A stretch of DNA of 64,000 nt from contig CAJQUW010016165.1 of assembly GCA_907163375.1 (NCBI GenBank), positions 62,001-126,000 of the forward strand, written 5' to 3'. Position 1 is the first letter of the stretch. Each line of letters begins with the position of its first letter. This document shows positions 1 through 10,754 of the stretch, piece after piece. The translations under genes and the position numbers were made by a program. A model generated the notes under the pieces. It did no database searches and was not told the DNA's origin. It saw nothing but the letters and a program-made list of their open reading frames with translations. Source of the stretch: Prostheceraeus crozeri (lineage: Eukaryota > Platyhelminthes > Polycladida > Euryleptidae).

Positions 1-362
1 GTTCTGCCTTCTAACGGCTCATACACTCAACTTATAGAATTTTAATAAAAATGTGCAGTTGCATCAAGTCATTCAGATTGTCAGATTTAAACTGAATGGA
101 ATGTTGTACAGATGACAGAAAGACAAACGCTGATAGCTTGATTAATATCTGCAGAGCTAGATACATGTTTTTTTTAATAAAAGTACAGGTTTAACGTGAT
201 TATCTCTTTACTGATTTATAAATATGAAAGTAGTGCATATGTATTGATATTGTATAACAGAGATGGAAACGGCTCTGTCAGGCTGAAAATTTTGAAGACC
301 GGCCGGTTAATGTAATTAGATTTATGTCGACCGTTGAGCACTTTCAGTCCAGAATAAATGGT
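1..362. other. No recognisable gene
   Basis: AT-rich sequence with no supported coding region. It lies just beyond the 3' end of the Tc1 transposase remnant, so it may be decayed transposon body, but I see no further transposase motifs. Confidence 0.4.
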
Positions 363-542
363 TTATCCAATCATTACTTTATTAAGAGCATGTAATTGTA
401 GCAGAAAATGAGCCAAAGCATTTCTTATGGCTACCCTGGATAGACGCAATTGAGATGCCACCTGACGCTTAGATAGCCCTGATTCAATCAGAGCGACGAT
501 TTTTCCGCGGTGAAACTGAGAAACGTCCTTCGTCTTACCCAT
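363..542 (-). pseudogene. Tc1-like transposase, N-terminal fragment
   Basis: A 59-codon reading frame on the minus strand starts with ATG at 540-542 and ends in TAA at 363-365. It opens MGKTKDVSQFHRGKIVALIE and continues with GLSKRQVASQLRLSRVAIRN, the layout of the first helix-turn-helix (paired-like DNA-binding) domain of Tc1/mariner-superfamily transposases, which bind the element's inverted repeats. Only this domain is left: a stop comes soon after the second recognition-type helix, and the second HTH, the GRPR-like hook and the DDE/D catalytic core are absent. This is therefore a dead fragment of an element normally encoding about 340 residues. The family call is good; the exact subfamily is not determined. 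Confidence 0.7.
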
Positions 543-1020
543 TGTTCACTAAAATGTCAGAAGTTGCGTGCTATAGCAGTTGACACTATGATTTGAATTT
601 TGAACTGTCAAAGATATCTACAATTCGAATCAACTTCAGCTATTCAACAATCATAGTGCGTCAGACAATTTGCTAGTCTGTTGAGGCATAGCTTTCGCAG
701 CAGAAGCATTCTTCATGACATTTTCACAACATGTCAGAAATAACACAAGTGGGCTTAATTTTGTGGCCACGATGGTATTGTAAGTATGCTGTGTGGAAAT
801 TGAATGATGTATAATGGCACAAGTTGACCAAACGGCATACAGTGACACCAGCCGACCGTCCCATCCTCGGCCGGCCGGTTTTAAACAAACGCTACCGACT
901 GGTCGGTTTTGATGACGCCGGGCAGCGGTTCGGCCACGCCCGCCAAAACAATGGACTGCTGCAATCCTGTTGTACGTGTAATCAACTTCTGATTACTGAT
1001 TACTTCTCTAATTAAGCAAA
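543..1020. other. No recognisable gene
   Basis: No supported coding region. A locally GC-rich stretch with GGCCGGCCGG at about 868-877 stands out from the AT-rich surroundings; a related GGCCGG motif occurs at 300-306 on the other side of the Tc1 fragment. These may be remnants of one element, but I could not prove a terminal inverted repeat. Confidence 0.3.
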
Positions 1021-3128
1021 AAGTACGAAGCACAGAGTCATAATTTTTGGTATGAAATGTCTTCAGGTCATTTCCTATTATGTGCATGTGCTATTATCAT
1101 GCATCGAATCGGTAATGTATGTGATTATGTGGCTGAATGTGAATAAAGTTGCTCAAAATGTTTGTGCTTGCCGACATTAAGAGGCTCGCCAAATCTAGAT
1201 GTGTGTAGCTTTATAGACAGGGGTGCATGAAAATGAAAGAAGATGACCTGAAGACATTCCATGCCAAAGCTTATGATTCTGGGCTCATTACGTTTCGTTT
1301 AATCAGAGAGAAAATACAAAATTTCATTTTAGCCAAAAACTGCAATCTCTGTCTCATTAGATCTACATGCGTTTTTCTTTCATCCTGTCTGACAAGCTGA
1401 GGAACTCACTAGGACTCGGCAGACGTGCAGATTCGTAGTAAGCATAGGATGTACACAGAGTTGGAAGTGGGTCAACAAAACTTGACCCATGACCCACCTG
1501 ACCCACGGCATCTATGACCCACTACCCACCTGATCCACCAAATCTTTGACCCACTTGACCCACCTAACACACATGCTGCAAGAGTGAATGATGTGAGTGC
1601 AATTTCTTTTTCTGGTGTCATCTTTACTTGCTGATTGAAAATAGCACTAATGACATTGATGTTGTTATATTCCCTCGAGATCTTTCGCGGCCTCTCGTCA
1701 GGAAAGTACGGCCGTCATCTTTATTTTCATTTTCATTTAAATATTGTTCTTTGTCTATCTAGGTAGAGGACTCGTAGTATCAAAATTATTGTTAAGATTT
1801 GTTATGAAGATTCAAGTGCATCAGATCACTTATCATATGATAAATAGACATGTAACATCATTAAAATTATCTTACAATCAAAGTTAATGTACCACGAATG
1901 CCTAGGGTTCTAAAAAATTTAAACGATTCTGTTTCTTTTCATAATTCTTGACTATCCTTTTTAGTGCCACCTATTTAATTCGTAGAGAGGTTTTCTTAGG
2001 TTGAGGGCCCTACAAAAAAAGTTGTATATTTGATGTAAGAGTGACATTCATTAAAAAGCAAATGGAGTTAGCATGCGTAACGCGTGAATATTATTATAAT
2101 ATTATTATAATTCAAGCTTACATTACGCATAGATGAACTGATATATGTATGAGTACGTTGTGATAACAATCACTATTGACATCATGTAAATATTCCTATT
2201 TTTATTGATACCAAATCAAATATCAAAACGAAACTTTTTGTTAATACGAAGTGTCAAAAAATATCTCCTCACAGAGCTCTGCCGTAACAAGTCTGTGTGA
2301 AAGGGATAAGTCTATATCAATGACGGTCGTATGAATTATCTTATTTCAGATGATCATGTATCGAATGAGCGATGAGATGCATGGAACATGTATGATGCAG
2401 AAGTAGATTGAACGGCTAAATTCTTTAGATGTGAAGCATGATATTTTGATCAATTACATATTTCGAAAATATTTAGGCTCTAATCAATCTTTTTAGAGAT
2501 TTGCAATTCTAATCTCTACCAGAGGATGTTTTCTACGAAAGAACAACAAAATCTGACGAAACAAACAAAACGAAGGTCAGCTGGCATTGCAAGAAAATTT
2601 TCAAGATGAATAAAACCTCTGAATACCTGACTTCTTCAGTAGCTGTATCGCTGAAATCAAGGTCACACATCATTGGGTATCGTCAGACATAGGGACCGAG
2701 AATCGAGCATACACAATTGAACTCAAACAAACGAGCCTTTAATTTGTGTGAATTCCGCCCCCTTTCGAAACTGTATGAGGCTTGTGAAAGTCAATAGTGT
2801 TGCATATTTTGACTGTGGGCATCCATCACCCCTCTCAGTGACACTGACTCAATAATTTTTCATGAATGATAAGAATGCGAATAAATGAAGTTTACTGTAT
2901 TTGAGATTGTCAAATTTATCATGGGTCAAACTGGTTGGAAGTGGGTCAACGAAGTCTGACCCACGGCATATGAGACCCACGACCCACGTGACCCACGCGA
3001 TTTTGTGACCCACTTGACGCACCTGACCCATGACCCACGACCCACTTCCAACTCTGGATGTACATCATTCTATGAAAGTCTCAATTCCGGCCTCGTTCCC
3101 TGCAGAAACTCGTTCTGGCTGCCGGACT
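1021..3128. mobile_element. Foldback-type element, interrupted
   Basis: The sequence at 1033-1455 and 3065-3128 matches, in order, the foldback element at 13551-14263. Shared landmarks are the central segment (sequence around 1045-1090 and its inverted partner around 1240-1262), a right arm containing GCCAAAAACTGCAATCTC, and the terminal segment TGCAGAAACTCGTTCTGGCT ending in GCCGGACT at 3121-3128. The left terminal arm is missing before about 1020. The copy is split at 1456-3056 by a hAT-type MITE, which dates the MITE as the younger insertion. No coding capacity is seen. Confidence 0.65.
1456..3056. mobile_element. Non-autonomous hAT-type element (1601 bp)
   Basis: Perfect 18-bp terminal inverted repeats, CAGAGTTGGAAGTGGGTC at 1456-1473 and its complement at 3039-3056, are flanked by an 8-bp direct repeat GATGTACA (1448-1455 and 3057-3064). 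An 8-bp target duplication with termini starting CAG is the hAT superfamily signature. About 120-130 bp inside each end are packed with variants of TGACCCAC/CCCACNTGACCC, a subterminal array like those bound by hAT transposases. The interior carries no transposase frame, so the copy must have been moved in trans. It interrupts an older foldback element, so the empty site is known. Confidence 0.9.
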
Positions 3129-3570
3129 ACTGTATAAGGCGCATTGCCGAAATGTCGGGCATAAAATGATGATATCTTGCATACAGTTCCCACAGAAGAT
3201 ATTTCCGATCATGTGGAAAATGCTGAATCACAAAATGCGATAGTTTTGTGTCAACGGTTTCAAATTCCATGATAAGCAATAGAGTTAGCAAAACCTTTGT
3301 ATTTTTAAAGGAATTCAATCTATCATGTGACTGTCTATCATTTCCCATCTTCATAGACGAAATTCCACCAGCGATGCAGATGAATCGAATCCACTGAGTA
3401 ACAAAGTGCATGCATTTTGTGCAGTATTTGTGTTTCAGCTGATGCATGTTGATCAAAATAGCTTCATTCCTAGCCCACCTCCGGTTAAACAAATCCTTCT
3501 TTTAATGTACTCCAAAAAATTGAAAATTCAAGAATTCAAGAAAAAAGGATTATTATATTTCTGCTTCTAA
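3129..3570. other. No supported gene
   Basis: A 121-codon minus-strand frame exists at 3127-3492, but it starts inside the neighbouring repeat end and resembles no family I recognise, so I do not call it a gene. Confidence 0.3.
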
Positions 3571-3632
3571 TTCATTCTGTGAAAATTTCATCTTCGGCTT
3601 CGTTCCTTGCAGAAACTCGTTCTGGCTGACAA
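3571..3632. repeat. Foldback element end, short fragment
   Basis: This segment contains TGCAGAAACTCGTTCTGGCT preceded by a CTGTGAAAATTTCA-type sequence. It is the same terminal arm seen at about 3075-3121 and, diverged, at about 14208-14256, so it is a solitary end of that foldback family about 500 bp from the larger copy. Confidence 0.6.
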
Positions 3633-3786
3633 ACTTAATGTTGTTTTTGCACTTTCCTATTGCTCTGTTATGGAAGCAAGAAAAATAATTTATTTGTATA
3701 TATTTTCAGTGGTGATTAATCAAGTGTTACGTGCAACGGTTTATGAAACGGATTGTATGGTCAAACTCTGCTTCATTGTCTTTCAG

Positions 3787-3971
3787 ATCGGCGCAAACAG
3801 TCTACAGTGCCTGAAAATGCTGTACAAGAATTCAAGGCATCGACCATTCTTGATTGTGCGAGGGAGTGCAGCCTGCTTGGAGAGAGGTGCAAATCATTTG
3901 TCTACGAAGGAAAGATGTGTCGATTCAGCTCGACAGTCGAAGGAGAATATGATTCACATCTCATTGTATAA
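3787..3971 (+). CDS. PAN/apple-like domain, candidate last exon
   Basis: A pyrimidine-rich splice acceptor (TTGTCTTTCAG, AG at 3785-3786) leads into about 60 codons ending in TAA at 3969-3971. The protein has four spaced cysteines in the pattern LDCARECSLLGERCKSFVYE followed by MCRFSS. The motif CA-x2-C-x6-C-x-SF-x-Y...C is typical of PAN/apple modules, which are extracellular disulphide-bonded domains that bind protein or carbohydrate in secreted or surface proteins. The domain is shorter than a full PAN fold at its C-terminus. No matching donor or upstream exon could be fixed, so this may be a real terminal exon or a decayed duplicate. An AATAAA signal lies 784 bp downstream of the stop, leaving room for a long 3' UTR. 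Confidence 0.5.
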
Positions 3972-4770
3972 TTAGTGTCATGCGACATTCACATGACTCA
4001 GTCTGATATCCCATCTCGGTCTTATCATAGATATCAGATATCCATGCTTCTCTGTGTCTATAGAGGACGATAGATAACTATGATGGCACCAGTCTGGACT
4101 CTGACAGCGGGTCTAGTTCACATACTTCTCCGTCTTTATTGAAAAATAGCTCTGATGAAAGCAAAACCTACATTTTCGCACAGAGTGAGATCCACATAAG
4201 TAATGTCACTTGCTTGAATACGAATGAAATAGGACCGCTAACAAAGCCTGTCGAGTGTCGACGGCAGAGCTGGAAACGGGCGCTGTCCGCGTTTGGGTCC
4301 GAAAAATTTCGTGGGCATCCGATCCGATATCTATTATGTCTTAAATTAATAACATTTCCCTCATTTGATCATCTGAATTCTCTGAATTAATTGATGTGAT
4401 GGATTATCAACACGACTCCTGAGCAGCTGTGAAAGAACACAATCGATTGGCGATTAGCAAGTGACGTTTCTCTGAAATTTTTGTCAAAAGATTCCATTGA
4501 ATATTTAGGTGCGCGTCTTCTGTGTTTAACTAGCTGCAGATACGGACCATCCTTTACGCAGCTGCTTTCTATTTAATGAGACAACACGACGGAACCAGTG
4601 GACCTTGCGGTTGAAGAACTCATAAGTATAGGTTTGCACTTTATTTTCTTTTCCTTGTGTCCTTTCTATCAGAATCTATCTATTTTTAATTCGAGCTCTG
4701 TCCATTCATGTCTGTGTTCCTGATGATACACTCACCGATTTCTTATGTGAGTCAAATAAAGATGATGTTA
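3972..4770 (+). other. Possible 3' UTR with polyA signal
   Basis: No coding region is supported here. AATAAA at 4755-4760 is followed by a GATGATGTTATTATTATT tail. This could be the end of the transcript carrying the PAN-like exon, or the 3' end of a non-LTR retrotransposon, which often has such a tail; the sequence does not decide. Confidence 0.3.
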
Positions 4771-5769
4771 TTATTATTACATGTCTATTGGTTGGAAGGA
4801 ACATAGACCTTATACACTTTGGGATTTTGAGAGGTGTCATTTTGGTCCTGAAACTTAAATACATTTTATGGTAGAATCCAGAAGATTAAGGTTTTTTTGG
4901 AGGGGTTCTTGACCTTTTGCATTTTGTAGCCAAGATACAGGTCTATTGTCAATGTTCTACACATCATTCAATTGGCCTTTCAATTCAATGATGTGTCATT
5001 GAATTTTGTGATCAACTATTCCTGTCCAGATGTCGGAAAAGTGTCATTTATCATATCGTTTCTTTTCTAATAGCTGCAATGCATCGCAAGCAATCTGACA
5101 TGATTGGCCGATATTTTCAGAGCTTCATATTTTGATATCGAATGTGTTAATTGACGACCACTTACTTTTTTATCCAATATCTTGAAGAATCATTATACAT
5201 ATATATTATTTAAGGTGACTAATCGAATATCTCAATATGAGCGTCTAGTGATTACACTTCCAAGATTTTGCATTCAGCATTGAAAAAATTGTATTGACAT
5301 ATGCATAAACAAAATAGATCGATAATATGTAATTCAAAGGATCCTTCAAACCAAAACCAAAAATATTACATTTTGTATTATTAGTGCTACATTTATTTCA
5401 ATTGTGGTATAACCTTCTCGAAAATGATAATAGTTAAATAACATGTTCGACTGACAGATACCAAGTAAGAATTTAGTCAAGGTAGTCAAAAAAACTACCG
5501 TAGGCTCTAATGGATTAACTAAGCGGTTGGATTCATGCAATAGGACCAATGCAACGGACACAGTACGCCCTTGTCAGTTGCGCTCGTGTAGATGAAGATT
5601 GAACTAAGATGATGAAGTGATTGACTGAATGACGGATGTGCACCCTCAACTCTGTTTCGTGCAACAGATTAAATAAAGTGTTGCACAAAACTAATTCACC
5701 AATCATCATTTTATCTGTCATTCGATTTATAATGCTAACTTTCTGTTCATAAGCATCTCTATAAACTCA
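4771..5769. other. No recognisable gene
   Basis: AT-rich intergenic sequence. Short minus-strand frames at 5346-5721 resemble nothing I know. Confidence 0.4.
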
Positions 5770-6650
5770 TAGAGCAGGTATATTAGGTAGAGTGGTAACT
5801 CCGCATTTATTAAATCCCCAATGTGTATACACTTTCGATTTTATTAACTGAACTCAAGGGAGATACAGGTGTTATTGTCACCAAATGTGAGATGCAAATA
5901 TTTGCAGTTTTGCAGAAATTACAACTGAATTGAGTGATAATGATTGTAATGCAGAAGGAATGATGGTACTTCACAGATTCTCATGACAGTCTTGGAGATT
6001 TAGTATATTTGTTAAATTAGCAATTTGATCGGTTCCTATTACTTTCATGCTCAACCTGAAGAGTATTTTTTGAGCGTGATCATATCACAGCAAAACCTGC
6101 CACTGGCACAGGAAAACCACATAATAAAAAAGACATCATTTAACATTCAAAATCAGACATCATTCATAATCAAAGACTTCATACAACTTCGAAAGATGTA
6201 AATGGTTCCACATCACTATTCAGATTCAAGAAATGAAACATGAATTTGGTGAATCATAAAATCAGGCCGGTGAAAATTGAATTAAAAACTTGAAATTTCA
6301 GCCAAGAAAGCACGAATAATATTGCGACTTTTTCATGAAGACTTTCATTATAATACAATTCATGAAATTCCTTTGCAAATTATAGCTTAATTTCCGCTTA
6401 GTTAGGATGCTTATTATCAAATATTCATTCCTTTTGATATCCAACTTGGTTCATACCACTAATGTAGGACAGTCATCTCGGTAGTATATAAATTGGCAAA
6501 TTTTGACTTTTTTCAAAAGTGCTCAAATAATTTTTTGGACCACGGGAACGTAATCTCCGCAAAAAACTGAATATTTTGATATAAAATTTTCACTGTATGC
6601 AGATACTTTTTTAAGTCGACAATCTATCTATATATCCCAACTCAATGTAT
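5770..6650 (+). repeat. Diverged single copy of the array spacer repeat
   Basis: This stretch is a clearly recognisable but diverged paralogue of the spacer at about 27500-28460 and its two duplicates. Shared blocks include TTATTAAATCCCCAATGTGT at about 5808, the GAACGTAATCTCCGCAAAAA block near 6550, and CTGTATGCAGATACTTTTTT near 6595. Unlike the array copies, this one lacks the palindromic insertion: GCTCAAATAAT at about 6521 runs directly into the next conserved block. It is therefore the empty-site reference for that insertion. Confidence 0.75.
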
Positions 6651-6905
6651 AAACTTATAATACAGATGGAAGCTAGTTGCTAGGCCTATATTCAATATAA
6701 GCTAATCGCACTTTTTGTCTTGAAACCAATGCTCCAATCACATTTAATGAAGTTCTCATCAAGAATGCTTCCTAGAGAAACATGTCGATCACCAGATCCA
6801 TCGATTACTGTATTACAGCTCCTAACCATAGAAGAATACATGTTAAGACTTCTTGTTTGTTATTAGGAAGATAAACATTTTAATGTTGTGCACGGTACTT
6901 GTTAA

Positions 6906-7821
6906 CCCTCAGAGACCTGAGCTTTTTCACCCAGTGGACCCCTTTAGCATTTTCCTAGTTTACCTGCTTAAATCGATATCAAAACATTAGGAAAGTTGTT
7001 TTTAAGTAAAACAATGATGTTTGCGTGTAGCAGGTCGGTATAACGAATCCCTTGAGTGACTTTCAGCCTTCTCAGTAAACACGTGCGAAAATATGGTATT
7101 TTTGTAAGTCAACCACATTTAGTACAGCATCATTTGTACTAGAAGGCGGCTTTACGATATTTTGTGTCACCATAAAGCCTCAGATAGTTGATTTTGATGA
7201 AATTGATTTATTTCATGCAGCTAATCCTCTCCATTTGTACATTCCTTCAAATTTATCCAAAGCTATCAGAAATAGACCTAAAATGAGTCAAAATTGCTGT
7301 ACGTCTAGAACCAAAAACAGCTGTGGAGATCTCAAACTTATCATTACTGCTGTGAAAAGTTTGTCATCAATCAGCCTTTGGTGTTCAACTATGAATATAA
7401 TGATAGCTTTCATTTCGGACATCGATTTATGTCGAGTTGTTCATATAGGCCAACCAGTCACGCGAGATCATGTGCGAAAGCAAAATATTCACATTTTGCG
7501 ATCTTCCAAAACATTGCACATCTACGAGCATGATGCAAACAATGAATAAATGACTTTCACTCTTTATACACCATCGTGGACATGTTCGAAATCATTTTTC
7601 ATCTAATTACAAAATTTTGTGATGGAATTTCTCAGTGGACACCCTTGGCCTATCTGGCATACTTCTACTGATTCAATTGAAATGAAATAACACATGCAGA
7701 TTTACTGTCAGAAATGATGATTTTGTATGGGCTTGAGTGGTTGATATATCGTCAGCGTAAAAAATGACAGAAAAATGTGACTCCGGGGTCCACTGGACCC
7801 CCCCCCTCAGGTCTCTGAGGG
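6906..7821. mobile_element. piggyBac-type MITE (916 bp)
   Basis: Perfect 16-bp terminal inverted repeats, CCCTCAGAGACCTGAG at 6906-6921 and its complement at 7806-7821, are bounded by TTAA on both sides (6902-6905 and 7822-7825). TTAA target sites and CCC-starting termini are the piggyBac signature. A second inverted pair just inside the ends shares CCAGTGGACCCC. No transposase is encoded; the 104-codon frame at 7235-7549 has no recognisable domain. Its termini differ from those of the autonomous-type piggyBac at 52395-54574, so it belongs to another family. Confidence 0.85.
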
Positions 7822-7825
7822 TTAA

Positions 7826-8400
7826 TAATGCCATTTTTGCATTCGTCATAACGCAGACGAAAGGCCGAGCAGTTTTTCCTACATATTTAGAATGACAGAA
7901 TTTACATTCAAGACCTTACTTGCAATAGTTGTTATTTGCCTCTTTGTTTCATGTCTGCAGCTGCAGATCGTCATTGGTTAGGGTGAATTTGCGCTTGATT
8001 TTGTTTTCATTATGTCGTTGATGTGGCAATTGACATTTGAAATGGGAACGCTTCACCTCATCTCGGTAATTGGTTGTTGAATTGCCAGCGATGATTTCGA
8101 AGTGTTAATGTTGTGAATGATCATGCCAATCTGAAGTTGATATATCTCTACCTATTATGAAACGGATAATTAGTTTCTCGATCGATCAAACCTACAGAAA
8201 GCTCAATGAGAACGCAACCTTAGCGTTATCATAGCGTTGTTTGTCAAAATATTTGGCAAGTGTTTAGGAATACCTCCATGCTTAATCATTGTAAATATCA
8301 ATTGCTCTATTTCCATGTCCTGAAATAAACGTCTGCATACAACGAATACATTGCATACAACCACAGTGCGATGAGAAATTTTAGCCACAGAACTAGATTG
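7826..8400. other. No supported gene
   Basis: No gene is confirmed. A 29-codon frame at 7892-7981 encodes a signal-peptide-like segment (see findings). Confidence 0.35.
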
Positions 8401-8880
8401 CTTAAACCCACTTTGCTAGAAGTGCAAACTGATTCAAAACGATGGCACCTGCAGGGACTTACTAAGTGGGCAAAAAGAATTTTTTAATACCTTACAGAGA
8501 TAGGAAAAATAATCGTGCGTCGCTTGCGGATTGCTATGAATTCCTTCAAAATGTTCCGATCGCCACGATTCCTTTATATTCGAAGAATTCATATCATTGC
8601 GCAAATGCTTTCTCGATGATGATGGGCCCTCCGATAATTATCAAAATAGTTAGTAGGCGCATGAAAAAGCGTTCACAAACTTCTCTGTAGAACTTGACAT
8701 CGACTGTGTCTCTTTGCTGTGTGATCCGGTTGATAACAGTCAATGAAACTTTGCACAATTTGGAGTGTTTAATGTTGAACTGGCAGCTCATTTTTCGATT
8801 GCTATGGTATTCTGTCAGCAGATTGTGCCATTTCATTAGCGTCACATGTTCCAATGTTTTAATGTTCTAGTCAAACGGAA
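8401..8880 (-). repeat. Dispersed repeat R1 with coding-like frame
   Basis: In inverted orientation this matches R2 (10755-11240) over its whole length, and partly R3 (11250-11435). On the minus strand it carries an 86-codon frame (8594-8854) ending in a hydrophobic stretch FMRLLTILIIIGGPIIIEKA that could span a membrane. Neighbouring minus-strand frames at 8842-9024 and 8203-8388 are in other phases. R2 and R3 have stops in the same frame. I do not recognise the protein. It may be part of an unclassified mobile element or a duplicated host gene fragment. Confidence 0.55.
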
Positions 8881-9024
8881 GAAGAGATGTCTAATGTCTC
8901 CAGCGAAATGTTCTAATTTTCGGCTATGATGATGCAGACCATCAAAAAAATGATATAAAGTTATAGAAGTTGATTCCAGTTTTATCAGTGCATAGATAAT
9001 CTCAAAATATGAAAACGTATTCAA

Positions 9025-9580
9025 GATCTAAATATTTTCATTAGAAAGATGTAAATGGTGTGCATGAGATGAGACTGCTATCAATAGAGAATGGATGTAA
9101 TGAATAGAGAATGCTTGCGAAAGAAAGCATTGAGCGAACATGGCGGGTTGTGACGGATACCCGATTTCTGAGAAAATGTTCTTGGCTTTGTTTGTTTTCA
9201 GAGTTGAAACTTCAGTTTTGCTTTTAAGATGGTCAACATAGGAAAAACAATAATTGAAAATATTAAAAATGTTCTAAACATTAAAATTCAACATATTGAA
9301 ATATTGAAATAAAATGTTTAATAAAAATATAGATAAAAAACATTTAAAAATACATGCAAATTTTCATTGTGATCCTTCAGAGGAATTGTAGTTTTAATCA
9401 AGAGGATAAAAAAATTATGGTAGCACCAATAGCTCAAGTCATTCTTATAGAAGGTCGGAATTGAAAGATAAATAAAATCTAATCGGTAAATTCCACATCG
9501 TCACTCGGCTGATGCTTCTGCTCCTTTTAAATTGAAAGTCTCCATTATTTTAACATTACTTCAAGCCATATTTGAACCAC
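9025..9580. other. No recognisable gene
   Basis: AT-rich, with short A/T runs around 9240-9360. No coding or repeat assignment is possible beyond low-complexity sequence. Confidence 0.35.
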
Positions 9581-9582
9581 AT

Positions 9583-9652
9583 ATCCTACCGGCCGCACAT
9601 CTTTTGCGTGGCAATTTGATCTATCGTTTATTTAATTTCTTTGTTGTTAATT
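9583..9652 (+). repeat. SINE tail fragment
   Basis: CTACCGGCCGCACATCTTTT and the following GTGGCAATTT...TTTAATTTCTTTGTTG match the body and tail of the tRNA-derived SINE at 10015-10137. The tRNA-like head is missing. Confidence 0.6.
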
Positions 9653-9659
9653 GCATTCA

Positions 9660-9935
9660 CGACAGAAATGACTTTCACTCTTTATGCACCATCGTGGACA
9701 TGTCCGAAATTATTTTTCATCTAATTACAGAAATTTTTAGATGTGAATTTCACCCTCTGAGACCTGAGGGCTGGTCTAGTGGACCCCCATGGTCTATCTA
9801 CCATACTGATTAAATTGAAATTAAATCACACATGCAGATTATGCACTGTCAAAAATAATGATTTTACATGTACATGGGTATGAGCGGTTGACATATCGTC
9901 TTCACAAAAACGGTGGTCACAAATGCGACGAGTTA
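9660..9935 (+). mobile_element. Partial relative of the piggyBac-type MITE
   Basis: This stretch parallels 7547-7790 of the MITE at 6906-7821. Shared features are AAATGACTTTCACTCTTTAT, the CATCGTGGACATGT block, the TGGACCCC block, and TGACATATCGTC near 9889. It contains an internal CCTCTGAGACCTGAGG resembling a terminus, so it may be a second nested end. It is diverged and truncated. Confidence 0.6.
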
Positions 9936-10011
9936 TTTATTCATTGTTTATTATTGCTATGTGACAATGTGTGGTGGTGATGGTTTGATCCTGCCAATTG
10001 ACACAGTCGCA

Positions 10012-10137
10012 TAAGTTGCTCGCAGTTCAGTTGGTTAGAGCACAGATCTAGTTACCCTTGGTCGAAGGTTCGAATCCTACCAGCCGCACATCTTTTGCAT
10101 GGCAATTTTGATGGCTTATTTAATTTCTTTTTTGTTA
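10012..10137 (+). repeat. tRNA-derived SINE
   Basis: A polymerase III A-box-like segment, AGTTCAGTTGGTTAGAGC (from about 10024), is followed about 25 nt later by a consensus B box, GGTTCGAATCC at 10067-10077, and then CTACCAGCCGCACA and a T-rich tail. The would-be acceptor strands do not pair, so this is not a functional tRNA but the head of a SINE. A second tail copy lies at 9583-9652. Both copies sit directly next to pieces of piggyBac-type MITE; here the tail ends at a TTAA. Confidence 0.7.
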
Positions 10138-10138
10138 A

Positions 10139-10185
10139 CCCCTGCAGACCTGAGGCTGTCCAGTGCACCACATATTATCCTATAA
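10139..10185 (+). mobile_element. piggyBac-type MITE left end, fragment
   Basis: TTAA at 10135-10138 is followed by CCCCTGCAGACCTGAGG and a CCAGTGCACC block, a diverged version of the terminus and subterminal block at 6906-6945. No matching right end was found nearby. Confidence 0.5.
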
Positions 10186-10754
10186 ATAAATTAATAGATT
10201 TGAATAGATAAAATATCCCTGTCATTTTGATGGAAGCTTATTTTTACTCCAAAGTGCTCCCGCGGCCTCTTGCACTGCTTGGAGTACCTGATGATCTTGG
10301 TCGACAGCAATTTGTCGGCATATCATTGATTGTGACGGCTTTCTAGGCAATGCGGTTTCCTACTTATTTTCAGTATTAAGTGTTCATCGTTTTACTTTTA
10401 TTATGCATTTCTTAAGATTCTCTTTACATTGTTCATCTCTGTCCATTACTTCTTGCTCAAAAGGAACTCAAGCATGTTTTTTTGTCTTTACTATAATGAC
10501 TTTCTTTTGTCGTGATGATTTTTCCGACCATTATTTTATTAAATCTTATTTACATTTTATTTTTTCTGCAACTTATATTGTGCAATGTGAGTCATGTGCC
10601 ATCTGCCTGTAGCCTATTTGTTATTATTGCTCGACGCACGATAAATAACCATCACAGTGCAATGAATAATATCGAAAAATTTATCATTGGATGGCTGCTA
10701 AAACCACAGAATTAGACAGGTCGTCTCACAGAATTAGACAGATCGCCTCTTTTT
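10186..10754. other. No recognisable gene
   Basis: T-rich sequence. Overlapping short frames at 10403-10715 are composed mostly of F, I, L and S and look like translations of low-complexity DNA. Confidence 0.4.

Noticed and set aside
7235-7549. 104-codon ORF in the piggyBac-type MITE
   Set aside because: No transposase motif and no support from the related copy at 9660-9935.
10012-10090. Functional tRNA gene
   Set aside because: A and B boxes are present, but the acceptor strands do not pair and the sequence continues into a repeated tail; it is a SINE head.
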